The position numbers were made by a program, and so were the translations under genes. A stretch of DNA of 55,267 bases from Rhizaria sp. SCN 62-66. Taxonomy: Eukaryota > Rhizaria, unplaced. Where the stretch lies: positions 1-55,267 of the forward strand of contig MEDY01000360.1 in assembly GCA_001724265.1 (NCBI GenBank), given 5' to 3'. A model generated the notes under the pieces. That model searched no databases, had not been told where the DNA came from, and saw only the letters and a program-made list of their open reading frames with translations. Below, in pieces: positions 19,531 to 30,191 of this stretch (position 1 is the stretch's first letter; every line of letters starts with the position of its first letter).

Positions 19531-22281
19531 ATGCGAGACTCTATCACCGTCGCCGTTGGCGCTGCTGCGCCGCCGCCGCCTCAGGCTTCTTTGCGCCCGG
19601 CCTCCCCGCCAGCGCCGACCCGTGCGCCTCCGCCGCCACCCCCACCCTCCCAAAGTAGCACATCCAGCCACAGCAATCGCAATAGCTCCGACAACAACGA
19701 TAACAACACCAACAACAGCAACCATATCAGCAGCGGCGTGGTTAATCACCCTAATAACAACAAGCGCATCTCCGCCGCCTCCGCAGCCGCCCTCGCAAGA
19801 CTGGCGTCGTCCAGAGAGAAAGGAGGCTCAGTCACGACTGCAACTTCCGTCATGTCCGTCCATCACGACTGCTGCTCCCCCCAAGGTCCCGTCGCCGGCG
19901 CCTGCGCGGCTGTCTCGCCCTCCGTCATCTCCGCGCTGCACCGCAAGTCCGAGAAACACGCCCTGGCTCTGACCGAGGCCGCTCGGACGGCGCCAGTGCC
20001 CGCCTACGCGCCCGCGCCGCCGGTCGTCGCCGTTTTATCAGAACCTGCGACGCCGCAGCAGCACTACGGGGCGACCCCCCGCCTCTCCCATAGTAACGCG
20101 TCCACCGCGAACTCATCCGTTGTGGTGGTACCAGCGACGCATAACAACGTCAACGTGCACTATCAAACTGCTGCGGCGACGAAGGCCGCTCCCGCCGCGC
20201 TAGCCGCAGCCGCTGCCCGCCACCACCGAACCCACCAAAACAGCAGTAACAACAACAGCGCTGAGAGCTACGTTGCGAGGCGCACCAGCTCCCGACAGCA
20301 GCGGCGCTTCCCCCTTGCTTTTGCGTCCCCGGACCCTCCTTCAGAGCCCGCGGCCCCCGCCACGGGCGCGTTCGTCTCGGCGCCACTGGCGCAAAGGGCC
20401 GCCCCGGGCCTCGCGGCCGCCGTGGCGGTGGCGGCCAACGAGCGCGCGCGGGCGCAGGCGGTACGGCGGTCTGTGGCAGACGCTGACTCGAGCGCGGGCG
20501 TGCCGCGCGTCGCCAAACTCTCAACAGCATCTTCCTCAACATCATCGCCATCGGCATCGGCATATTCGCAACAACAAAAGCAGTTCACACAGCGACAGTC
20601 ACTGGGAGTTGGCTCGATTGTGGCGCCACCGCCGCCGCCTGCGTGGGCGTCAAGGAGGACGCCTGCAGCCGTCGTTTTGACGACTTTGCTGCCCTCAGCA
20701 GGGCCTCTGGGTGCCCCGGTGCTCGACTTGGGCGCCGCGGTCTCGGGAGACGCGTCCATTCCCCTTCTGTACAGCCCCCATCTCCAGCAGCAACAGCAGC
20801 AGCAGCAACAGCAGGTGTACAGCCATGGCTATAACCCAACTGCGACTGGGAATATGTCGCTGTCGCAGTCTCTCGCTCTGTCTCGGCCGCAGCAACTCCA
20901 GGCGCAGGCGCAGTCGCGGTCTCAGATGCAGTCCTATGCGCAGTCCTATGTGCAGTCGCAGCTGCACGGCCCCGCTGCCGCTGCCGCTGCGACTGCGCCG
21001 TTGTCATCGAGGCGGGGCTACCCGCTCGCTCTGCAGGACACGGACTACGCGCACACCGTCGCCGCCTCTGCGAGGCGGGTGTCCATTCCTCTTGACAATC
21101 ACTACAACAATAACAACAACAATCATCACAGTAGTCACAATGGTGCTACTCCCAGCAACAGCGGCAGCAGTGGCAGCAGCGGCGGCAGCGACAGCGGCAG
21201 CGGCAGTACTGCGGGTTTGATCGCAGATACGAGCGTGCCGGGGGGAGGCGCGACTGAGACTGTCTTAAAGCCGTCTCAATGGGCCATCGACGCCGCGAAG
21301 CGGGCTCAGGCGGCTGCCCGCGCCGGAGGCTGCAACGACTACGACTTTGACGACAACGACGACGATGACGGCGACGGCGAGGGGACTTATCCTCCTTGCG
21401 GTGACGCCGGAACGCATGAGTCTGGAACACGCGGCGCTCACGGTCACTCGTCTGCGGGTACTCGTGGGGTCACGCGTGCCGGGCAGAGGCGGTGGGCCGC
21501 AGAACGCAGGCGCATGCGTGCAGCCGCCCATGCACACCTCGCTCTTAACTCCACCACGAACATGAACAGTGCTAACAACGCTCACAAAAACGCTCCCAAC
21601 AGTCCTCAAAACGGTAATGGTGCAAGTTTGGGTGGATTCACTGCTACGGAAGCGTTGTCGCTGTCGTTTGATGAGCACGGCAACCTCCTCGACTCTAATA
21701 CCGATAACAACAACAATAACAACGACAACTCGAGTGCTAGTCCTACTCATATCAGCCTCAGCAATGGCTCGATGAGTGCGAAGCGCGGAAACAGCGTCAC
21801 CGTCGGTGCCGGCGTCGACACCGGCGCGCTGTTCATCCGCGCCGCCCGCGAGCTGAAGCGCGTCGTCGAGAGCGACGCCCCCGCGTACCCTGACCGGTCG
21901 GTAGTCGCCGGTGCGGGCTACGCCGACCGCTTGGACGCTGCTTTCAACGCCAGCCTCAACCTTACGACGAGCAGTACCTACCACAGCAACAGCAACGACA
22001 GCAGCAACGCAGGCGCAGGCGCAGGGGTCGACGCTGGCAGTGACGGTCACAGCGCGGGCCACAGCAACGGCAGCGGGCATGGCGGAAACGGCGGCGGAGG
22101 CGGAGGTGTCCACAGTGTGATGTCCGGTCTTCGTCAGCGTGCGTGGAGGGCTGAACGAAAAGTGTACGATTTAGTCGCATTTTCAGAGGCGTTATGTGAG
22201 CAAGTGTTGGTGTTGGAGCATAAGTTGGCGGCGGCGGAGAGTGCGGCGGCGCAGTTGAGGCGCCGGCAACAGGCGGAGTAA
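19531..22281 (+). CDS. low-complexity protein with C-terminal coiled coil, function unknown
   Basis: Single open frame of 916 aa, ATG at 19531, TAA at 22279-22281. I do not recognise a family. The N-terminal part is Pro, Ser and Asn rich (poly-Pro near 30, Asn/Asp runs near 50-70), the middle has Ala/Ser/Gln tracts including a poly-Gln run near 420, an acidic Asp run near 610, and Gly/His/Ser repeats near 830-860. The last 50 residues (LRQRAWRAERKVYDLVAF ... LEHKLAAAESAAAQLRRR) are predicted helical with heptad leucines and are the most gene-like segment. The frame is open upstream without another ATG, so a 5' exon cannot be excluded. It is divergent from Ku70 and convergent with the ABC transporter. 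Confidence 0.65.
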   Translation: MRDSITVAVGAAAPPPPQASLRPASPPAPTRAPPPPPPPSQSSTSSHSNRNSSDNNDNNTNNSNHISSGVVNHPNNNKRISAASAAALARLASSREKGGSVTTATSVMSVHHDCCSPQGPVAGACAAVSPSVISALHRKSEKHALALTEAARTAPVPAYAPAPPVVAVLSEPATPQQHYGATPRLSHSNASTANSSVVVVPATHNNVNVHYQTAAATKAAPAALAAAAARHHRTHQNSSNNNSAESYVARRTSSRQQRRFPLAFASPDPPSEPAAPATGAFVSAPLAQRAAPGLAAAVAVAANERARAQAVRRSVADADSSAGVPRVAKLSTASSSTSSPSASAYSQQQKQFTQRQSLGVGSIVAPPPPPAWASRRTPAAVVLTTLLPSAGPLGAPVLDLGAAVSGDASIPLLYSPHLQQQQQQQQQQVYSHGYNPTATGNMSLSQSLALSRPQQLQAQAQSRSQMQSYAQSYVQSQLHGPAAAAAATAPLSSRRGYPLALQDTDYAHTVAASARRVSIPLDNHYNNNNNNHHSSHNGATPSNSGSSGSSGGSDSGSGSTAGLIADTSVPGGGATETVLKPSQWAIDAAKRAQAAARAGGCNDYDFDDNDDDDGDGEGTYPPCGDAGTHESGTRGAHGHSSAGTRGVTRAGQRRWAAERRRMRAAAHAHLALNSTTNMNSANNAHKNAPNSPQNGNGASLGGFTATEALSLSFDEHGNLLDSNTDNNNNNNDNSSASPTHISLSNGSMSAKRGNSVTVGAGVDTGALFIRAARELKRVVESDAPAYPDRSVVAGAGYADRLDAAFNASLNLTTSSTYHSNSNDSSNAGAGAGVDAGSDGHSAGHSNGSGHGGNGGGGGGVHSVMSGLRQRAWRAERKVYDLVAFSEALCEQVLVLEHKLAAAESAAAQLRRRQQAE

Positions 22282-23358
22282 AGCAACTGCAAAGCAGTCG
22301 CGGAAAAGCTTTTACCCTCGCGTCACTCTAATAAGAAAATGCGTCTCGCTTGCGTGAGCGAAAATCGGACATTCCATCAAGTGACAAAACAATATGATAT
22401 ATAGAAACAGGAAGTGAAATTAGCATTGTGAATATGCAATGTAGTTATTGATTTACCAATACAGATGGTTCATTTTCACGAATAATGTCTTTGTATCGAG
22501 TTTGTTTCATGGTATCAAATGGTCACTCTAGAGCCTCTAACGCGCTGGGGGATGTGTTCTCGAAGGTTCATCGTGCGTGAGTAGAAAATATACGTCTGTA
22601 CACACGTATTACGTACGTACGTACGCACGTACGTAGTAGGTAGGGAGTACGAACCTACTTGTCACAAATGAGCTCTGCCAATGATACAAGTTACTATCGA
22701 TGTTATTTTAATAGCTGTGATTTTTGTGATTTTTGGTATGCATATATTGGGATGTATATAATGATTGTATTTGAAATGATTTTGAAGAAAACGATTATTC
22801 ATACAAAGATGATTCATGTGCGTACTTGCTTTCACTGAGAACAACTACTACTAAATTAGATCAAAAGAATGAAAAGAAGATACTGTGCTGTTGTTGTTGC
22901 TGCGTTCCGAGAGACACGAAGCAACAACAGACACCAAAACAAATAGGACAAGACGAAAGAGATGATGAATATAGAACTAAGTCTGGAAGAACAAAACAAA
23001 AACAAAACAAAAATGACGTGTTCTGTGTTCAGACCAATAAAACAAACCACGCACGCACAAACACACACACACACAAACGCCCCCAAAGCAAAGAAAGCAA
23101 GGAAGCGTCATTCTGTGATGCGTCACGTGTGAGTGTTAGCACACCAAAAGCAGCAAACCATCACACGGCGACAAAGGCGCAGGTGCGCATTGGAGTCGGA
23201 CACACGACGATCACGTAACTCGCCGCAACGTCCTATCTCCACAGCGCAGCGCCGACTGTGTGGCACACACGTGTCGCAGCCTTTGGCAGAGTGTACGGAC
23301 TGTTTGCTGAATTTGCGCATGCGGCAGCTTAACTTGCGCATGCGGCGGCCTGACTTGT
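22282..23358. other. intergenic region between convergent genes, with ACGT microsatellite
   Basis: Contains the two 3' flanks. An (ACGT)n tract with one interruption lies at 22611-22634 and a short CA-rich tract near 23056-23075. The rest is AT-rich with no convincing open frame or RNA gene. Confidence 0.6.
22611..22634. repeat. (ACGT)n microsatellite
   Basis: Six ACGT-type tetramers in a row with one G-C-A-C variant; each tetramer is self-complementary, so the tract can form a hairpin or cruciform. It lies between two converging transcription units. Confidence 0.85.
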
Positions 23359-26300
23359 TTACCGCTGGTCAAAGCGGAGGCGCGCGGTGGCGTAGAAGCC
23401 GATGATCCAGAGCACAAGCATGCAAAGCGTGGCCCAGCCCAGCGACTCCCAGTAGTAGCCAAAGCTGAAGCCAAGGTAGTCCATGACATACTGCGCGATG
23501 GGGATGAACTTGGTGCCCGTGCCATCAGCGATCTCGATGAGAGGCGTGCATTCAGGCAGAGGAGTGCACCACTTGAACTGCGGCATCGCGAGCGCCTCGG
23601 TCAAGTGCGAGATGGGCAGCATGCGGAAGAGCCAGACGTAGCCGCGCGGGATCTGCGGGTAAGGAATCGCAATACCGGCGAAGGTGAACGCGAAAGAGAA
23701 GAAGAGACCCTGGATGACGTTGGCGGCGGGCGCGTTGGGGGAGATGGACGCGGCCGTGGTAGCGACGGAGGAGAAGAGCAGGCAGAAGACGTAGACGGCG
23801 AAGAAGTACTTGAAGAAAGCCGAGGCGTCGTTGAGCAGCCCCATCATGAAGTACATCGGGATCTGGAGGATGAGCGAGCCGGGGATGCACCACAAAATGT
23901 CGCAGAGCAGCGTCGCGATAGCCCACAGCGTCGGCCAGTACATACCGGAGGACGTCTCGCGGTAGAACACCGCGCGGTCGCTGATCTTGCCGGGCAGCGA
24001 CGACGACGAGTGCGTGACGGAGCCGAACATGGCGCCGACGACGACGGCGGCGATGAGCGACGTGGCAGCCGACTGCGTGGTGACCTCGAGCTGGAAATAG
24101 ATGCATCCGAACAGGATCGACAAGATCGTGAGCACCATGAAGCGCGTCATGAGCATCGGCGGGTTACGCCAGTTGCCGCGCATGGCGCGCTTAATCACCT
24201 CCGCGGCCTGCGCGAGCAGCGATGGCGCCTTGTAGTCGGGGGCCGTGGTCAGCGCGGTGGGCAGCGCGGCCGAGGCCTGCGAAACGCGGGAGATCGAGTC
24301 GCGGCGCTTGACGCCGGACGCGCCGGAGACGACGGACTGGTTCGCAAACGACGCGCCGGACGCCTCGGAAGCGTTGTCGTCGTTGTGGTGACCGTGGCCG
24401 CCGACGTCGATCTTGATCGGGTCGACGATCAGGCCGTTGGGGCCGGCGGAAAGCGCGGAGTTGACGGGGACAAGGACGTCGGGCGCGGCGGCAGGCGGCA
24501 GTGCCTGCAGCTCAATCGCACCATCCTCGCCAGCGCCAGCGCCAGAGTGACCATCGCCAGCGGGGGCGGCCTGCTCGGAGAGGGCCTCGATCTTGCGAAT
24601 CTTGCTCATCGCGGCGGAGCGCACGCGAGAGTTAGTGTAGTAGTTCATGAAGCGCTCGACGATCACCGCGGTGGGCTCGGCATCGGCCTTAGCGTCGGAG
24701 ACACCGACACCGAGCTCCTCGAGCATCCACGAGGCCGGGTTGTAGCGCGGAGGGATGGGCTTAACCTTGGGGATCGCGGACAGGTAGCGGACAAAGCGAC
24801 GTGAACGCTCGCCGAGGTCGCCGAAGTACATCTGGTAGCCACCGGAGGCGAGAAGCACGAGACGGTCGAAGAGGTAGAAGAGCTCGGCGGACGGCTGGTG
24901 GATGGTGCAGATGACGGCGCGGCCGGAGCGCGCGATACGGCGCACGACGCGCATGACGGTCTGCGCGGCGCGGGAGTCGAGGCCGGTGGTGGGCTCGTCG
25001 AGGAAGAGCACGGCTGGGTTGGCGACGAGCTCGCAGCCGATGTTGACACGCTTGAGCTGCGAGGGGGAGAGACCGGGGATCTGCTTGGAGCCGATGAGCC
25101 GGTTGGCGATGGTGCTGAGGTCGAGGATCTCGAGAACTTCGTCGACGATGCGGTCCTTGACGTCGACGGGGACGTCGGCGGGCAGACGGAGGTAGGCGGC
25201 GAAGCACAGGGTCTCACGAACGGTGTCGGTGGAGAGCAAAGAGTCGAACTGCTCGACGTAGCCGGTGGTCTTGGCGATGTCGTACTTGGTGGCGGTGCGA
25301 CCGTTGAGCATGATCTTGCCCTCGATGACACCCATGTTCTTGCGGCCAGCGAGCACGTCTAGCAGAGTAGTCTTGCCGGCACCGGAGGCACCCATGAGCG
25401 CAGTCAACCTGAAGTGGCACGCAAAGTGAGAACAAACGGAAATATATATCGGGATAGTGAGCGATTTGAATCGTAAAATTAAGACACAAATGTAAAATCT
25501 TCGTTGAAGCATGAAAGAATAAGAACGTACTTGCCGGGCTCGGCGTAGCCGTTGACGCCGCGGAGGAGCGGGCGGTCGACCATCGTGTTGGTGCCATCAG
25601 TGGCCTTGACCTGGACGGTGTAGCGGACGTCGGAGAAGGTGAGCCAAGTGGGCGTGAACGCCACAGCCTCGCGGAGAGTCTGGAGCGTGTTGGCGTTCGA
25701 GTCGCCGCGGACGAGCGAGCTGTCAGAGACCGAGGACGGGACGCGGCCGAGCGCGTCAGCGGCGGCGTCCTCGCCCATGCCGGCGGGCACGGGGGAGCCG
25801 AGTCCGGGGTCGTCGAGGTGGGCCTCGTCGTCGGCGAGGATCTCCTTGTCAGTGTCGTTGTCGAGCATCTCGGGCTCGTCGTCGAAGCGCGTGGTGCCCA
25901 TCGAAGCCTCAAAGTTAGGCCGGTACAGAAGGAGCGAGTGCGCGGCGAGGCAGAGGCACGCGAAGCCGAAGAGGTAGATGGCACCGTAGCCAATCCACTC
26001 TTTGCCAATCTTCATGTCGACCTGGTTGAGGAAGAGGTGGCCGAGGGGGATGCCGGAGTCGGTGATCTCGCTGTAGCGCGACGAGAGGAACTCGTTGTTG
26101 GCGAGCGCGCGGACGGACCAGGAGAAGGGCGAAATCCACATCATCCAGCGCATCCACACGGGGAGGTTGGACAGGGTGACGAAGAGACCACCGAACATGA
26201 TGAAGATACCAGTACTGGGGCCCGCAATCGCGTGGGCGGAGGGCTCGTCGCGGGCAATGGCCGAAAGCATGCGGAACCAAATGGACATGAGGAAGCACGT

Positions 26301-28393
26301 CAGGATGACGATCGCGTAGAAAATGAAGAAATGGCCGGCGTCGCGTACGCAGTTGGACATGAAGTAAATGACGATCGACAACAGGGCGGACTCCACGAAG
26401 AAGATAGGGATACCGCAGACGGCGGCGGACAGAACGAACATGTACGTGGGGTAAAAGCTGGCACCGGCTTGTTTGAAGACGATGAGGTTGTTTGCGACAG
26501 AAGTGGCGAGCTCGACCATGGAGCCGAAACCGACTTGGGTCATGCAAATCTAAAGACAAAGAAAAAGCGGAAAACAAGACACATATATAAAATAGTGAGA
26601 TTACGAAACGTGACAATGAGATATGAAATGCAGTTTTACATTCAAATATATTATTATCATTTCATAGTGAATCAGTGGAGCGGAGATATTGTTCTTCAAC
26701 GTACGAGGAGGACGGCGATACGGAGGTAGAAGTTGTCCGGGGGAATATCCCAGTAGAGCGAGCCATAGAGCAGACCCATGATAATGGCCTGCGTAAAGCG
26801 CGGGATGATGACGTTCATGTTACGCTTCGAGTTGGCCCACTGGCGCGTGAAGATGATGTTGAACAGCGTCATGAAGGGCAGAACGTAGCCCGTGTGGTAC
26901 ATCGCCTTGGTCTCAGGCGACGGCATGAGCGGCGCGTGCTCAATCGCGTGCGAGCTGGGCTGCAGAGGGATCGCCTGCTCCAGTTCGGCCTCGGTCGTCT
27001 TCCAGAACGGCGACCGCTTGTAGTGCTCGACCATGAGCGACGTCGACACGCACGGGGTCTCAGCGCGCAGCAGCGTGCCGCCGTTGTGAGTCTCCCACGA
27101 GGTGACGGGGGCCGGCACGGGCTTGCCATCGCGCGCGAGCTGGCGGGCCGCGCGGCGCTCGTTGGTCTGCAGACGGTCTAGCGCGACGCGGGGCTGCGAG
27201 AGGCAGTCGATGATGAAGTCACAGATGTCGACGTCGTCGGGGCAGATGTAGCCCATCGACGCGAAGTAGGGCTCGACGTCTTCGCGGGGGCCCTCGTAGA
27301 TGATCTTGCCGTCCTTGAGGATCAACACGCGGTCGAAGATGTTGTACACGCCGGGGGTGGGCTGCTGGAGTGAAGTGACGACCATGCCGTTCGTTTCGTT
27401 GACCCAGTTGCGCAACCCGCGGGTGATGTCCTCGGAGGTCGCAGAGTCGAGACCGTTGGTATACTCGTCGAGGAACAACGCGCATGCGTCACCGACAAGC
27501 ATCTCGCCCAGAGTCACGCGGCGCTTCTGGCCGCCGGACACGCCGCGGATGATGGCGTTGCCGAGGATGGTGTTCTTACACTCCTCGAGGCCGAGCAGAC
27601 GGATCGTGTTGTGGACGCGGTCCTCGTCGTAGTGCGAGGCGGTGACGCGGTGCGCGAACTCGAGTGTCTCGGTGACTGTGAGCAGCGGCATGTGCTCGTC
27701 GACCTGGTCGACGTACTGCGCGAGACGGCGCGTGTTGCACCCTTGCGCGTAGGCCTCGGATGACGAGAAGCCGTTGTACGAGATCTTGCCGTCCGAGACC
27801 TCGAGACGCGACGAGAGAACTTTGAGGAAGGTCGACTTGCCGTGGCCGGGGGGCGCGAGGATGAGCGTCATCGAGCCCGGCTTGAGCACGCCGGAGATGG
27901 CGTCGAGGCGGTGGAAGTCGCGGTTGCGGAGGTTGGCGCCGAGGGTGGCGACCGTCTGGACCATGTTGATGAGCGGCGTGATCATGGTGTCGTAGCCGCG
28001 CGCCTGCTCGGGGATGCGCACAGTCTTCGAGACATCGCGGTAGGCGATCGTGAGGTCGGTGCGCTTGAAGTCCCTCTTGGGGGCCTTCTTGGCGTCGGCA
28101 GTAGCACCGGCCTCAGGGTCAGCCTCCTCAGCAGCAGCAGCAGCAGCGGCGGGGGCAGCAGCGGCGGCGGCAACGGGGGCGGGCTCGGCAGCGGCCGGCT
28201 TAGGGGCCGACGTAGCCTCAGCAGGGGCAGGGGCAGCAGGAGCCTCGGCCTCGGCCGTGGGCTCAGTAGGAGCCGCAGGCTCAGTGTTCGTCTCGGCTGT
28301 TTCGGCAGAGTTGCCGGCCGTCGGGACGAGACCGAGCTCAATGGCGTCCTCGTCCTCGTGCTTTGCAGCAGGAGCGTGTTCGGTAGACGACAT
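23359..28393 (-). CDS. full-size PDR/ABCG-type ABC transporter (three coding exons)
   Basis: Exons 28393-26705, 26549-25531 and 25408-23359 join in frame (1585 aa, TAA). Both donors are GTACGT, and acceptors are TTTAG and TTCAG. The ATG follows a CAG|G splice-like site, suggesting a 5' UTR intron. Layout is (NBD-TMD)x2, the PDR arrangement. NBD1 near 180-330 has Walker A PPGHGKST, signature VSGGQKRR and Walker B LFLDEYTNGLDS. TMD1 is about 530-740. NBD2 near 900-1050 has Walker A GASGAGKTT, a degenerate signature LSPSQLKR and LFLDEPTTGLDS. TMD2 is about 1320-1585. Both Walker A lysines are present, so ATP site asymmetry would arise from the NBD2 signature. An Ala/Glu/Pro-rich N-terminus of about 120 residues precedes NBD1. 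PDR pumps export drugs, sterols or lipids at the plasma membrane; the substrate here is unknown. Confidence 0.93.
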
Positions 28394-29683
28394 CCTGGAA
28401 AAACAAAAAGGGGAGTAAAAGAGGAAGAATAAGAAGGACAGCGGCAAGCCGAAGGAGAAAAGAGGGGGGGTGGAGGGTGAGCTTGGGTGCATGCGGAAGT
28501 CGGCGTTTTGAAGTGCAACACAAACGCGACAAGCAATAAAATTAACAAAAAAGGTCATTGTTGGAGTGAAGTGCGCATAAAAGAGGATGTGTGCGCATAG
28601 AAATGATGTTGTGCATGGCCTTGACGGAGAAATGTGCACTAGCGAAAGGTCCCGAAGGTCGCGGCAGCAGCCGTCGAGTTCGGCGAATAAAATTTTTGGG
28701 CAAAACGTCACTCGGCGAATTTCAGACCAAAACAGGGCGATAGATGAACACGCAACAATAAAGTTGCGCTGCCTTGTTTATCTTGGCAAGCACATTATAG
28801 TATAGAACGCGTCGTAGAATAGCAGTCGCAGGGCAGTGCCGCCCATGTGCACGGCAAGTGCTGTCATTTCACCGGCTAACTCAACCAATGCACTGTAAGC
28901 AGCACAAAATAGTTAAATTAATAGTCCGATGCATGATTAATGCTCAGCTATCGTATTGTACGCTCAAACTCTGTGATTATGGTGATGTACTCATAATTGC
29001 ACAATCGGCCCATTTTGACCTGCCACATGCCACAGCCAACCACCTGCATGTGGGGGGTGACCGTGAGCACTGTCAGGCTCGGCACTTCAAAATGTGGTCG
29101 TTTGACAATTTTTGAGATTTTTCCTCCACTCAGACTTGTCCGAGCATCGCATGAGTATTATTAAAAATTATTACAAACAATTAAATTATAAGTCTTGATT
29201 TCATCTTGAATTGTTCGTGTCGCATTGGATTACACGGTGTATATGCTGTGAAAGCTGACGTTTTCATCGCATCGCGACTGGCGCAAACAGATGTGATAGT
29301 CTTATTTCGAATGACTAACAGCGTCCAAACAAGACCCGAAAGTATCTTCGGAATATAATTTTAATAATATACAATAATATTCTGTGTATTCGTTACGATT
29401 ACATCACTCACATGTAGATATCACTGCTGAAAGCTCAACGTCAACCAGCCAATGTAATTCTCCGAAGACACGAACAAAACAACACCTGTGCCCTCTCCTG
29501 TCGCGCATTTCTCTGCAGGATCCGCGCAAACACGTCAAAAAATAAATCTATATACCAAATATAATTTTCCTTTCATGCGCAACTCAAATTCAGTCATTTG
29601 AGCTGAGAAGAACCACAAACAGCAACTTATCCCTTCCGTAGATAGCAGATACAGACTCATTACTCGCTCAGACAGCATGCACT
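28394..29683. other. intergenic region upstream of the ABC transporter
   Basis: Holds the transporter promoter, a probable 5' UTR intron end (TTTTTCCAG just before the ATG), and the 3' flank of the coiled-coil gene. An exact copy of the dispersed 13-mer GTGACCGTGAGCA lies at 29057-29069. No RNA gene or convincing open frame was seen. Confidence 0.5.
29057..29069 (+). repeat. isolated copy of dispersed 13-mer GTGACCGTGAGCA
   Basis: Exact match in non-coding DNA to the unit that appears repeatedly (as Ala-His-Gly-His coding sequence on the other strand) in the LARP7-like genes, and twice, inverted, upstream of the PABP gene. A given 13-mer is not expected by chance in a window of this size. 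Confidence 0.6.
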
Positions 29684-30064
29684 TTACGGTGCAACACCGA
29701 GCTGCTCGAGCTTGCGTCCAAGCGCCATCTCATTCTGCCGCTGCACGCCCTGCAACAGCGCTGCCGCACGTGCACGCTCGACGTGGAACACCGCGTCAAG
29801 CCTCTGCTGCGCGGGCCCCGGCGGCGCGGCGGCGCGGAGGCGGGCGCGGTCGTCCTCGTGCTGCTGCTCCTGCGCCAACAGCTGCATCAGATGCTCGTTC
29901 TGCGCGCGCTCGAGCGCCTCAACTTCGGCCCACTCCTCAGCAGTCGGCACACGCGATGCGTTGTGGCCGCCGTTGTTGCTCGGGTTACCGTGATTGTGAG
30001 CTGAGCGGGCGGCGGCGGCGGCGCGCGCGGCGGCGGCGGTGACTGAAGGCGACGCAAAAGAGCG

Positions 30065-30097
<33 letters not shown>

Positions 30098-30159
30098 AGG
30101 GGCAAGCAAGTCGGCGGCAGCGGCAGGGCGGCCAGAGTACGAAACCCCCAGTTGCTGCA

Positions 30160-30191
<32 letters not shown>
